NCBI GenBank assembly: GCA_964428485.1
Contig: CAYRYP010000011.1
Coordinates: forward strand, 1-26,095
Reading direction: 5' to 3'
Length of the DNA: 26,095 nucleotides
DNA from: CAZPAN01 sp964428485
Lineage (GTDB): Bacteria > Actinomycetota > Coriobacteriia > Coriobacteriales > CADBOM01
In this document: positions 15,560-23,459 of the stretch, piece by piece
Layout of the letters: each line of letters opens with the position of its first letter
Numbering within the stretch: position 1 is the first letter of the stretch
Notes under the pieces: generated by a model
The model's database searches: none
Seen by the model: the letters and a program-made list of their open reading frames with translations, nothing else
What the model was told of the DNA's origin: nothing
Translations under genes and position numbers: made by a program

Positions 15560-16113
15560 CGCAGGGACGTTATGAAGGGGGTCGCACCCAGAAGCGGACG
15601 CGCCGCGCGACGAGAACAACCGCGAGTCTTTTGGGAAATCCTTGGAATCGCAGGATGCTCACGGCGTTTGCCACTACCCTCTGCTTTCTGGGGATGATGG
15701 TCGCCCTGGCCCTCGTCCAGGCATCGGGTGGGGCAGAGGCGATCGGCGAGTCGGATGCGACAGAGACGATCGTGACAGATGCGATCGAGATGGAGACGAT
15801 CGTGACAGATGCGGCCGGGGAGATCCAGGACGAATGCCCGGTTTCGATCTCGGCTCTCAGTGGCCTTGTGCTTATCGGGGCCGATGCGGAGGCGGGAGTC
15901 TGGGGATATCGAGGCGACATTGGAGCAGACGACGCATGGAGGGCGGTCTCGAGTGCCATGGAGTCTGCCGGATGGAGCCTGCCTTCAGGGCAGCAAGGGG
16001 GTGCGATGGCGGTCTGCACGAGGGCGGAGCCAGACCATCTTGGCTACAGCGTCTCCATAGTGACGGTCACGCAATCCAATGGTGCGACTGCGGTGACGCT
16101 CGCTTTTGGCTGA
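15556..16113 (+). CDS. Membrane-anchored protein of unknown function, Tad operon (paralogue B)
   Basis: 185 residues. A basic N-terminus (about 1-32) precedes one membrane helix (about 34-55), an acidic linker with a duplicated 'ETIVTDA' and a C-terminal domain related to that of the protein at 11526-12161: 'GVWGYRGDIGADDAW', 'AMESAGWSL', a Cys, 'VSIVTVTQSNG'. Both have two cysteines in the domain, at matching places. ATG 15556 overlaps the previous stop (ATGA) and follows AGGAGGG. No known family is recognised. The pair probably interacts with pilins outside the membrane; this is inferred from context. Confidence 0.7.
   Translation: MTQGRYEGGRTQKRTRRATRTTASLLGNPWNRRMLTAFATTLCFLGMMVALALVQASGGAEAIGESDATETIVTDAIEMETIVTDAAGEIQDECPVSISALSGLVLIGADAEAGVWGYRGDIGADDAWRAVSSAMESAGWSLPSGQQGGAMAVCTRAEPDHLGYSVSIVTVTQSNGATAVTLAFG
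15763..15813 (+). repeat. Imperfect tandem repeat inside paralogue B
   Basis: A 21-base unit (GAGACGATCGTGACAGATG plus CG) occurs exactly twice, at 15763-15783 and 15793-15813, with a 30-bp period. In the protein this repeats ETIVTDA every 10 residues within the acidic linker. Exact identity suggests a recent duplication that changed linker length in frame. Confidence 0.8.
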
Positions 16114-16153
16114 CGATGCGAGCTGGTCGCAGGACAGGGGAGGCGAGGATTGG

Positions 16154-16498
16154 TTGAGGTTCAGGATGATGTGCGGGTTTGCCGACAGGGCGATGGGGCT
16201 GCTGCATGACAGAGCGTCTCTTCTGGACGACGGTGGGGTGGCGCTGCTTACCCCCTGCTCGTCCATCCACACCTTCGGGATGGCATACCCGATAGACGTC
16301 GCCTTCATAGATTCATCCGGAAGGGTGACCAGATCCATCAGGTCGCTTCCGCCCAGAAGGCTCGTCACATGCAGAGGGTCAGCGGCGGTTCTCGAGAGAC
16401 CCACAAGGGATGACGTCTGGTGGCGGGAAGGCGATGTTGTGGAGATCGTGCCACCAGGCGACTCCGGGGGAACCGGACGGGAGGTAACCAGGAGATGA
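16154..16498 (+). CDS. DUF192 family protein
   Basis: 114 residues that match the small DUF192 beta-barrel family: 'FADRAMGLLHDRA', 'LTPCSSIHTFGMAYPIDVAF' and 'IDSSGRV', with the Gly-Leu-Leu and IHTFGM...PID signature. Proteins of this form, with a Cys before IHTFGM, occur with Tad genes; the biochemical function is not established. The start is uncertain. TTG 16154 follows GAGG by five bases and keeps the first strand. TTG 16106 would add 16 residues and overlap the previous gene; ATG 16166 would cut the first strand. It overlaps the FHA gene by 4 nt. Confidence 0.8.
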   Translation: MRFRMMCGFADRAMGLLHDRASLLDDGGVALLTPCSSIHTFGMAYPIDVAFIDSSGRVTRSIRSLPPRRLVTCRGSAAVLERPTRDDVWWREGDVVEIVPPGDSGGTGREVTRR

Positions 16499-17118
16499 GG
16501 AAATGCCCCTGTTGCGGAGGGCTTCTGTTCAACGACATGGACAGGTGCTACGAGTGCATGCACCCGATGCCGGCGCAAAACCATGAGGAACCGAGGGAGC
16601 GTAGCGCCCCGAACGGGTCGAACCTGATGCTGGATCTGTCTGATTTTGGGGATGTGAGTGGGGTGTCCCTCGACGAGGCGGTGTGGAACGGCGACCACGC
16701 CCGCGAAGCCGGTAAGCCCGAGGTCGAGGCAGATGACGGTGACGCGCAGGGCGATGAGGTCGCGCCGGGTGAGGGCGCTGCAACCGCCTGGGAGCTCACG
16801 GTCAGAATCCCTGGGGCCGAGAAGCGATCGCTCCTGGTCTCTGGGGCGGGTTCGGAGGTGAGGATCGGGAGATCGGGGGACAACGACATAGGCGTCTCGG
16901 ACCCGAGAGTGTCTAGGCATCACGCACTGATCTTCGAGTCGGAGGGGAGGCTCTGGGTTCGAGACCTCGGGTCAAGGAATATGACCTTTCTGTCTGGGTT
17001 TCCTGTAGTGGGAACTATGCTGCTCGGCGACGGGGCGAAGCTCGGCATCGGAGGCGCGACGATCACTGCCCAAAGACTGCGTATAGACGAGGTGGACGGG
17101 CAAGTGATCCCGCGTTAG
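16495..17118 (+). CDS. Zinc-ribbon and FHA-domain protein
   Basis: 207 residues. An N-terminal zinc ribbon (C4-x2-C7 and C18-x2-C21) is followed by a long acidic linker and a C-terminal FHA domain (about 95-195) with the phospho-peptide-binding core 'IGRSGDNDIGVSDPRVSRHH'. FHA domains bind phosphothreonine, so this is likely an intracellular reader of Ser/Thr kinase signalling. No membrane helix is seen. ATG 16495 overlaps the DUF192 stop (ATGA) and follows AGGAG. Last gene of the Tad operon; possibly a regulator of pilus assembly, which is inference from position. The kinase is not in the window. Confidence 0.85.
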   Translation: MRKCPCCGGLLFNDMDRCYECMHPMPAQNHEEPRERSAPNGSNLMLDLSDFGDVSGVSLDEAVWNGDHAREAGKPEVEADDGDAQGDEVAPGEGAATAWELTVRIPGAEKRSLLVSGAGSEVRIGRSGDNDIGVSDPRVSRHHALIFESEGRLWVRDLGSRNMTFLSGFPVVGTMLLGDGAKLGIGGATITAQRLRIDEVDGQVIPR

Positions 17119-17342
17119 CGCTGGCCGAATGAGCCGCCGACCGCTGTCCGCTGCAGGTGCGCATAGATGCCATACGCAAACCCACGCCCACGTCTGGCCG
17201 AGGCATCGGCATTGCCGTATACCCGATGATGCACAATGGAGTTAATAGAAGAGCCGTTCCCGGCGCTTGTGTGACTAGTGCGGAGATCCCGAGCATGTTG
17301 GGTAGCGCGTGGGGCGGCAACGACAGGACAGGAGGTGGGGCC

Positions 17343-18128
17343 TTGCTAGAGATCAAGAACCTTTCCTTTACGGTCGAGGACTCCAAGCGCGCTGACACGT
17401 CCGGCCTCGACATCATCGACGACATGTCGCTGACGATCCCAGATGGTAAGTTCGTTGTGATCACCGGTCCGAACGGATCGGGCAAGTCCACATTGGCCAA
17501 GCTCATCATGGGCGTGGAGAAGCCAACGTCGGGCAAGATCATCTTCGACGGAACCGACATCACCGACATGCCCATCTATGAGCGGGCTAGGCTTGGCATT
17601 GGCTACGGTTTCCAGCAGCCCGCTAGATTCAAGGGCATGACGGTGCGCAAGCTCCTCTCCATCGCCGCGGGCTCTAACATAGCCTCGTGCGAGTGCAACA
17701 GGTACCTCACGATGGTGGGCCTCTGCTCCAGCGACATCCTGAACAGGGAGGTCGACAAAAGTCTTTCCGGCGGAGAACTCAAGAGGATCGAGATCGCCAC
17801 GATACTCGCATCCAACCCCAAGCTGGCCATATTCGATGAGCCCGAGGCCGGGATCGACCTGTGGAGCTTCGACAGACTCACAGAGACGTTCCGCATGATG
17901 CACGCCGCGAACTCCGAGAACACGATCGTGATCATCTCCCATCAGGAGAGAATCATCGACCTCGCCGACGAGATAATCCTCGTGCGTGACGGGAAGATTG
18001 AGAAGACCGGTTCTAAAGAGGAAATGTCTGGCCTCATCGGGTCGATGGCTAGAGGGACGGTCAACCCGGTCTGCACTCTGATCCCCAGTATGAACATCGA
18101 TCCTGAGACAACGAGTGAGGAGCGGTAG
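17343..18128 (+). CDS. sufC: Fe-S cluster assembly ATPase SufC/SmsC-like
   Basis: A 261-aa ABC-type ATPase without membrane segments. Walker A is GPNGSGKST, the signature is LSGGELKRIE, Walker B is 'LAIFDEPEAGID' and the switch His is in 'IISHQERI'. The DEPEAGID form and the FKGMTVRKLLSIA region are SufC-like, not transporter-like. With the SufB-like protein next door it should form the scaffold ATPase complex. The start is TTG 17343, with GGAGGTG five bases upstream, which gives a normal N-terminus; in-frame sequence further upstream does not resemble the family. The 224 bp before it show no gene and no firm promoter. Confidence 0.9.
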   Translation: MLEIKNLSFTVEDSKRADTSGLDIIDDMSLTIPDGKFVVITGPNGSGKSTLAKLIMGVEKPTSGKIIFDGTDITDMPIYERARLGIGYGFQQPARFKGMTVRKLLSIAAGSNIASCECNRYLTMVGLCSSDILNREVDKSLSGGELKRIEIATILASNPKLAIFDEPEAGIDLWSFDRLTETFRMMHAANSENTIVIISHQERIIDLADEIILVRDGKIEKTGSKEEMSGLIGSMARGTVNPVCTLIPSMNIDPETTSEER

Positions 18129-18130
18129 AG

Positions 18131-19054
18131 ATGGCACTGGACAAGATTGACATGAGCCTCCTCGGGGAGATCGCCAACATACATGCACGTCCCACCGGGG
18201 CGTTCAACATCAGGAAGGACGGAGAGCTCGTCGAGAGGCACTCCAGCGCCAATATCGAGATCTCCACACTCTCCGATAAGCCGGGAATCGACATATTCAT
18301 CAAGCCAGGAACCAAGGGCGAGACGGTTCATATCCCCGTGCTCGTCACGAAGAGCGGCGTCAAGGATGTGGTGTACAACAACTTCCACATCGGCGAGGGC
18401 GCGGACGTGACCATCGTGGCCGGATGCGGGATCCACAACTCCGGCAGCCAGGACAGCGAGCACGACGGCATCCACAGCTTCTTCTTGGGGAAGGACTCCA
18501 GGGTGTACTACGTGGAGAAGCACTATGGCGAGGGAGAGGGAACCGGTGGCAGGATCCTCAACCCAACCACCAACGTCGTGTTGGAGGAGGGTTCCTACTG
18601 CGAGATGATGATGGAGCAGATTAAGGGCGTCACCTCCACCGTTCGCGTCACAAACGCGAGGCTTGAGGCCCGCTCCAAGTTTGTCCTCACCGAGAAGCTG
18701 CTCACCCATGGCGACCAGACCGCCGTGTCGGATCAGAAGATCGAGATGGTGGGCGAGGACTCTGCTGTGCAGGTGATCTCGCGAAGCGTCGCCAAGGACA
18801 GGTCGATGCAGACGTTCTCACCGCTGGTCATCGGCGACACGAGATGCACGGGGCATGTGCAGTGCGACTCGATCATCATGGACCAGGCGACGGTTAAGTC
18901 CGTGCCAGCCATCGAGGCCCGCAGCGAGGACGCGCTGCTGATGCACGAGGCGGCCATCGGCAAGATCGCCGGCGAGCAGCTCATTAAGCTTGAGACTCTC
19001 GGTCTTACCGAGCAGGAGGCAGAAGAGCGCATCCTCGAGGACTTCCTCTCGTAA
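18131..19054 (+). CDS. Fe-S cluster assembly scaffold SufB/SmsB-like (short form)
   Basis: A 307-aa SufBD-family protein, much shorter than typical SufB (about 480 aa). It holds the beta-helix core and the conserved C-terminal part: Cys245 in 'VQCDSI' and His272 in 'LMHEAAIGKI', the places used for cluster assembly in SufB/SufD. This short form paired with SufC alone corresponds to the minimal SMS-type system described in anaerobes. No sufD, sufS or sufU lies beside it. ATG 18131 is 2 bases after the sufC stop, so the two are co-translated. Role in Fe-S assembly is well supported; the exact subtype is inferred from length and pairing. Confidence 0.88.
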   Translation: MALDKIDMSLLGEIANIHARPTGAFNIRKDGELVERHSSANIEISTLSDKPGIDIFIKPGTKGETVHIPVLVTKSGVKDVVYNNFHIGEGADVTIVAGCGIHNSGSQDSEHDGIHSFFLGKDSRVYYVEKHYGEGEGTGGRILNPTTNVVLEEGSYCEMMMEQIKGVTSTVRVTNARLEARSKFVLTEKLLTHGDQTAVSDQKIEMVGEDSAVQVISRSVAKDRSMQTFSPLVIGDTRCTGHVQCDSIIMDQATVKSVPAIEARSEDALLMHEAAIGKIAGEQLIKLETLGLTEQEAEERILEDFLS

Positions 19055-19089
19055 CCCGAGGGGTGGCGTGGAGTCTGATCGGAGGCACA

Positions 19090-19932
19090 ATGGAGTTCGA
19101 TTTCGACGCTTTTGACTGGAGGGGCGCCTGGTGCGAGCTGCAGCGCTTCCGCAGTGAGTACAAGGGCCGCGACCACTGGGACTCTAGGGCGGACTCCTTT
19201 GCTGAGCGCAAGACATCGTCGTACTCGGAGACTTTTCTTGAGCTGTTGCAGCTCGAGGAGGGTGATACCGTGCTCGACATGGGCTGCGGCACGGGGGAAC
19301 TCTCCCTGAACATCGCGAGAAGTGGAGCGGGTCACAGCGTGATCGCCGCCGACTTCTCGCCTAAGATGCTCGAATACCTGCGCCGAAACATCGAGGAGGA
19401 GGGGCTCTCAGGTTCGATCCGTGCTCTCCAGATGGCTTGGGAGGACGACTGGGCAACCTGCGGGGTGGAGCCTAACTCTGTGGACGTGGCAATCGCGTCG
19501 CGCTCGATAATCGTCCCCGATCTCGGCATGGCCATAGACAAGCTCAACTCCACCGCGAGAAAGCGCGTCGCCGTGACGCTTGCAACGGGTGGTTCGCCGA
19601 TGGAGGACCTCGGATTGGAGGAGGCCATCGGTAGACGCTCGGTTGGCAAGTATGACATCGTCTTTTTCTTCAACATCCTTGCTCAGATGGGGATATATCC
19701 GGAGATCCGCTATATTCCGTTCGACAAGGTCTACGCCTACTCGAGCTTGGAGGAGGCCGTCTCGGACAGAATCGAGAGGCTGGGCGAACTGACCGATGAG
19801 GAGAGGATGCTTGCTAAGGAGTACATCTCGAGAAGGCTCGTCGCCGACCCGAGCGCCGAGGGCGGATATACGCTCCAGTACAAGAGGGTGTCCCGTTGGG
19901 CCTTTGTGACATGGGAGACTCCCAGCGAGTAG
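19090..19932 (+). CDS. SAM-dependent class I methyltransferase
   Basis: A 280-aa protein with the class I Rossmann methyltransferase core at about residues 55-160: motif I 'VLDMGCGTGELSLNIA', motif II 'VIAADFSPKMLEYLRRN' and a later acidic strand. The N-terminal part ('RDHWDSRADSFAERK') is a common cap seen in small-molecule methyltransferases. The substrate cannot be told from sequence. ATG 19090 has GGAGG four bases upstream. It lies 35 bp after the SufB-like gene in the same direction and is probably in the same operon. No terminator is obvious after it. The next 263 bp (19933-20195) are relatively AT-rich and hold no gene. Confidence 0.85.
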   Translation: MEFDFDAFDWRGAWCELQRFRSEYKGRDHWDSRADSFAERKTSSYSETFLELLQLEEGDTVLDMGCGTGELSLNIARSGAGHSVIAADFSPKMLEYLRRNIEEEGLSGSIRALQMAWEDDWATCGVEPNSVDVAIASRSIIVPDLGMAIDKLNSTARKRVAVTLATGGSPMEDLGLEEAIGRRSVGKYDIVFFFNILAQMGIYPEIRYIPFDKVYAYSSLEEAVSDRIERLGELTDEERMLAKEYISRRLVADPSAEGGYTLQYKRVSRWAFVTWETPSE

Positions 19933-19975
19933 GGACGGGTTTTGCCATTTCAACCAAAGATCTCCACTTAAGAGC

Positions 19976-19989
19976 GTTTTCTCGAAAAC
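19976..19989. promoter_or_regulatory. Inverted repeat between the methyltransferase and metF
   Basis: GTTTTC and GAAAAC are separated by TC, a perfect 6-2-6 palindrome in the AT-rich gap before metF. It could be an operator or a small hairpin. No partner regulator is in the window. Confidence 0.25.
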
Positions 19990-20195
19990 TATTCGATCAT
20001 GTCCATGCAGCATGTGGGAGAATAGCTTCCAACCGGCGATAATAGCGCTTACAACCGTTATCTTCATATTGAAAATCGCTAGTATAGGCAGCAGTTTGCA
20101 AAGAACCGGCCGCAACATGAGATCAGGTTGAGGGGCTGTTCGTATGGCCGGTCTCAAGAGCACGTTAAGACAAGAATGAAAGAGTAGGGGGGTTT

Positions 20196-21797
20196 ATGGA
20201 GAACAGGCTGGAAGAAGCCCTGCGAAACGGGGAGTTCGCAGTAACCTACGAGTTCATCCCCGGCCGCGGTGCCAACGAGGATGCACAGGCGGCACTTATC
20301 GAGGAAGCCCGAGAGCTTTCAGAGAACAAGCGCGTACATGCTTTCTCGATCACCGACAACCCGAGCGGCAATCCCGCGCTTCTGGCCGACAAGTTCGGTG
20401 AGGAGATCCTCCAGATGGGCGTCACACCCATCGTTCACTTTACCTGCAAGGACCGTAGCCGCAATCAGATCGAGTCCCAGCTCGACGCGATGGAGCGCGC
20501 TGGAATCTCGTGTCTGCTCTGCATGACCGGGGACTATCCCATCAGCGGATATGCGGGAAGGTCCAAGCCGGTCTTCGACCTCGACGCCGTCCAGATGATC
20601 CAGCATGTCGTGGCTATGAATGAGGGACTCAGCTATCCCTCCCGCGGCGGGGTTGCTCACCAGAAGCCCACGCACTTCTTCCCGGGCGCAGTCGTCAACC
20701 CGTTCAAGTACACCCAGGGTGAGACCATTCCGCAGTACGCCAAGCTCTATAAGAAGTGCTACGTTGGCGCGAAGTTCCTGATCTCTCAGATCGGCTTCGA
20801 TGCCCGAAAGATGCAGGAACTTCTGATGGTCATGAAGGAGCAGGGCTTCAGCAACGTGCCCGTGCTCGCTAACATCTTCGTGCTTCCGGCTGGGGTCGCC
20901 AAGTCGATGAACGCTGGCAACTTCCCCGGCTGCATCGTTACCGATGAGTTCCTCGCCGTTCTCCAGGAGGAGGCCAAGGCTCCGGACAAGGGCAAGGAGC
21001 TGCGCATCCAACGTGCCGCCAAGCAGGTGGCCGTCGCCCGCGGGCTCGGCTATGCTGGGGTCCACATCGGAGGAATCGGCCTTACCCCCGAGGTTGCGAA
21101 CACCATTTTAGAGATGGCCGACAGTATGCAGGACAACTGGCTCGAGTATGTCCGTGAGTTCTGCTACGGCGTCCCGGGTGGCTTCTACCTCTACAAGGAG
21201 GATCCGGAGACCGGACTCAACCTCCCGGTGCGCAGCAAGCTCGCCCCCGCCCGCAAGGACAGGGCAGTGCAGAAGACCTATAGGCTCTCGCGCATCGTCC
21301 ACAGCTTACTGTTCACGCCTGGCAAGAAGCTCTTCCCGTTCATGCAGTGGTTCATGTATCGCAAGGAGCAGAAGAAGGGCACGCATCGTCATCACGCGAT
21401 CGAGCACACCGGCAAGTCGCTTCTGTTCGGCTGCATGGACTGCGGTGACTGCGGCCTGCCCTCGACCGCCTATGTCTGCCCGATGACCCAGTGTCCGAAG
21501 TGCCAACGCAACGGACCGTGCGGCGGCTCGAGCGACGCCTGGTGTGAGGTCTATCCGGGCGAGCGCCTCTGCATCTTCTACAGGGCCTACCACAGGCTTC
21601 GCAAGTACGGCAGCGAGAACAAGCTTCAAGGCTATATTGTTCCGCCGAACAACTGGGATCTCCTGGGAGGATCCCCGTGGGCAGCGTACTTCCTGGGAAG
21701 GGACAACATCTCCCGCAGGATCTACCTAGACGATAGCCTGCGCCACGAGACCCACGAACCCTACGTTCCCAGGAAAGAGAGGAAGAAGGCTCACTAG
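20196..21797 (+). CDS. metF: Methylenetetrahydrofolate reductase with fused MetV-type cysteine-rich domain
   Basis: A 533-aa two-domain protein. Residues about 1-300 form the MetF flavin barrel that reduces 5,10-methylene-THF to 5-methyl-THF ('TYEFIPGRG', 'AFSITDNPSGNP', 'VHIGGIGLTPE'). Residues about 405-465 carry the MTHFR C-terminal domain (PF12225-like): C413, C416, C419, C428, C433, C436, C442, C450 and C459, with 'GPCGGS'. In acetogens such as Moorella this domain lies in a separate protein, MetV, with Fe-S binding. Here the two are fused. ATG 20196 follows GGGGGG. It points toward the convergent MATE gene, and the fhs-fchA-folD-methyltransferase operon beyond completes the pathway. Confidence 0.92.
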   Translation: MENRLEEALRNGEFAVTYEFIPGRGANEDAQAALIEEARELSENKRVHAFSITDNPSGNPALLADKFGEEILQMGVTPIVHFTCKDRSRNQIESQLDAMERAGISCLLCMTGDYPISGYAGRSKPVFDLDAVQMIQHVVAMNEGLSYPSRGGVAHQKPTHFFPGAVVNPFKYTQGETIPQYAKLYKKCYVGAKFLISQIGFDARKMQELLMVMKEQGFSNVPVLANIFVLPAGVAKSMNAGNFPGCIVTDEFLAVLQEEAKAPDKGKELRIQRAAKQVAVARGLGYAGVHIGGIGLTPEVANTILEMADSMQDNWLEYVREFCYGVPGGFYLYKEDPETGLNLPVRSKLAPARKDRAVQKTYRLSRIVHSLLFTPGKKLFPFMQWFMYRKEQKKGTHRHHAIEHTGKSLLFGCMDCGDCGLPSTAYVCPMTQCPKCQRNGPCGGSSDAWCEVYPGERLCIFYRAYHRLRKYGSENKLQGYIVPPNNWDLLGGSPWAAYFLGRDNISRRIYLDDSLRHETHEPYVPRKERKKAH

Positions 21798-21833
21798 GCA
21801 GAGCCACTCTCAATCGAACTGAGCGCGATACTG

Positions 21834-21868
21834 ATCGCCCCCGCAGGGCAACTGCCCTCGGGGGCGAT
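21834..21868. terminator. Probable bidirectional terminator between metF and the MATE gene
   Basis: ATCGCCCCCG (21834-21843) pairs with CGGGGGCGAT (21859-21868), with an inner AGGGCA/TGCCCT (21845-21850 with 21853-21858). The stem has about 16 pairs. The T-runs are short on both sides. It lies between two convergent genes, which supports a terminator. Confidence 0.7.
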
Positions 21869-21902
21869 TCCGTCTCAGGTTCAGATCTCGTATCCGACTC
21901 CC

Positions 21903-23354
21903 CTAGGTCTTAGAGGTTTCCTCCTCCTCGCGAGTGAGGATCCTAACCCAGTGGAAGCGGTTCACCTTTATAAAGTTGGGGATGCATTTGAGGATCTGAT
22001 CGGCCTTGAGGAACATGAACGTCACCTGCGGCGGAAAGCAGAAGACGAAGGCACTCAGCGCCGAGAAGGGGATTGTGAACAGCCACATGAACAGGTTGTC
22101 CACTATCGCTGGGTACTTCGTGGTGCCGCCTCCGGCTACGATGCCGGATTCCACTGGATACTCGTAGCATGTGCCCACCGTCGTGACGGCGAGTATCATT
22201 ATGAAGTCGATTGCTAGCACCGCCGTCTCGTCCGAGATGTTGTAGAACCCCACGATCGCATCCTTGCACAAGAATAGCGCCAGCCCCGAGACTACTCCGA
22301 GTATGACGAAGATGCCCTGCAGCGTCTTGGCGTAGGAGCGGATCATGTCGAGTCTGCCCTCGCCGATCGTCTTGGCGGTGATCACGGAGGAGGAGTTGGC
22401 ACACGACATGCCCACCACCGCAAACACCTGGAAGATGATCACTGCGATGCTGTTGGCCGCGATCACGCTTGCGCCGATGTGACCCAGAACAGCCGTCTGC
22501 GCACCCTGGGCGACTCCCCAGAGAGCTCCGCTTATGGTGGGTGGAGTGGCTATGCGGATGTAGTCGCGGGCATAGGTGAAGTCGAAGCGCAGAAGCTCGA
22601 TCAACCTCATTCGCAGCTTCTTGTCGATAAAAAGAATATAGACAAGTACGATGATTAGCTCTATGGACCGGCTGATTAGGGTAGCTATGGCCGATCCTAC
22701 GATTCCCAGCTCAGGTGCACCGAAGTGCCCGAATACTAGGAACTGATTGAGCGTGAAGTTGAGGATGATGGTGCTTATCGACATCATCATGCCGATATGG
22801 GCGGTCTCGACGCTCTGCATCGCGTACATCAGCGCGTTGGAGATGGAGAAGGTGAGGTAGGTCCAGGCCACTATCTTTAAGAACTTTGCCCCCTCGGCGA
22901 TAACGGCCTGGTCGTTGGTGAAGATGGCGAGCATCTGCTTGGGGATGGTGAGTCCGCAGACGCAGAAGACTATCCCCACCATCAGACTGATCTTCACTCC
23001 GAATGAGATTATGTTTCTGATGGGGGCGGTGTTATTCTTGCCCCAGTACTGGGAGCCGAGCGCTATGATGCCCATGCCGGTGCCCAGGGTTATCTGCTGG
23101 AGGATGAAATGGTACTGGTTGGCAAGAGTGGCACCCGATAGGGCCAGCTCGCTGTAGGTTCCCAGAACCAGGTTGTCGACGAGGTTGACTCCCAGTGCGG
23201 AGAGCTGTTGAAGCGCTATGACGAGCATCAGCGGGATGAAGGCGCGGTAGAAGCTTCTGTCTCGAGTGAAGATGCCCAGGAACTTGGGGTCGTTATCTGG
23301 AGGGAGCTCGACATACTTCTTTCCGACCGCATCGCCGTTCAAGTCGCCTCTCAC
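21903..23354 (-). CDS. MATE family efflux transporter
   Basis: A 483-aa membrane protein with about twelve predicted helices in two six-helix halves and the MATE pattern ('VDNLVLGTYSELALSGATLA' near residue 60 and a repeated half from about 260). MATE proteins export small organic compounds or drugs in exchange for protons or sodium; the substrate is not predictable here. GTG at 23354-23352 is chosen because AGGAGGGG lies six bases upstream. It stands apart from the C1 genes by a terminator and has no adjacent regulator, so its expression is probably independent. Confidence 0.88.
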   Translation of the reverse strand: MRGDLNGDAVGKKYVELPPDNDPKFLGIFTRDRSFYRAFIPLMLVIALQQLSALGVNLVDNLVLGTYSELALSGATLANQYHFILQQITLGTGMGIIALGSQYWGKNNTAPIRNIISFGVKISLMVGIVFCVCGLTIPKQMLAIFTNDQAVIAEGAKFLKIVAWTYLTFSISNALMYAMQSVETAHIGMMMSISTIILNFTLNQFLVFGHFGAPELGIVGSAIATLISRSIELIIVLVYILFIDKKLRMRLIELLRFDFTYARDYIRIATPPTISGALWGVAQGAQTAVLGHIGASVIAANSIAVIIFQVFAVVGMSCANSSSVITAKTIGEGRLDMIRSYAKTLQGIFVILGVVSGLALFLCKDAIVGFYNISDETAVLAIDFIMILAVTTVGTCYEYPVESGIVAGGGTTKYPAIVDNLFMWLFTIPFSALSAFVFCFPPQVTFMFLKADQILKCIPNFIKVNRFHWVRILTREEEETSKT

Positions 23355-23390
23355 TACAGCCCCTCCTAGAGCAAGTTTAGATCAGTATTG

Positions 23391-23426
23391 ACAAAAGGGC
23401 CGAACCCTTGTGCAGGGTCCGGCCCT
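23391..23426 (-). terminator. Rho-independent terminator after the C1 operon
   Basis: On the minus strand AGGGCCG pairs with CGGCCCT (23420-23426 with 23396-23402) and ACCCT with AGGGT inside, followed by TTTTGT. It lies 34 bp after the methyltransferase stop and ends the fhs-fchA-folD-methyltransferase transcript. The following 36 bp lead directly to the MATE start, so any MATE promoter must sit close to or overlap it. Confidence 0.85.
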
Positions 23427-23459
23427 GGAGCGTACTGTATGCGTGAACTTTTGCGAGAG

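Noticed and set aside
17119..17342. Promoter for the sufC-like gene
   Set aside because: TTGCCG near 17212 and an AT-rich patch near 17243 are present, but the spacing does not fit a convincing pair. The gap is left unannotated.
19933..20195. SAM or other riboswitch before metF
   Set aside because: No recognisable aptamer core and no terminator or sequestering hairpin near the metF start. Promoter-like hexamers there have poor spacing.
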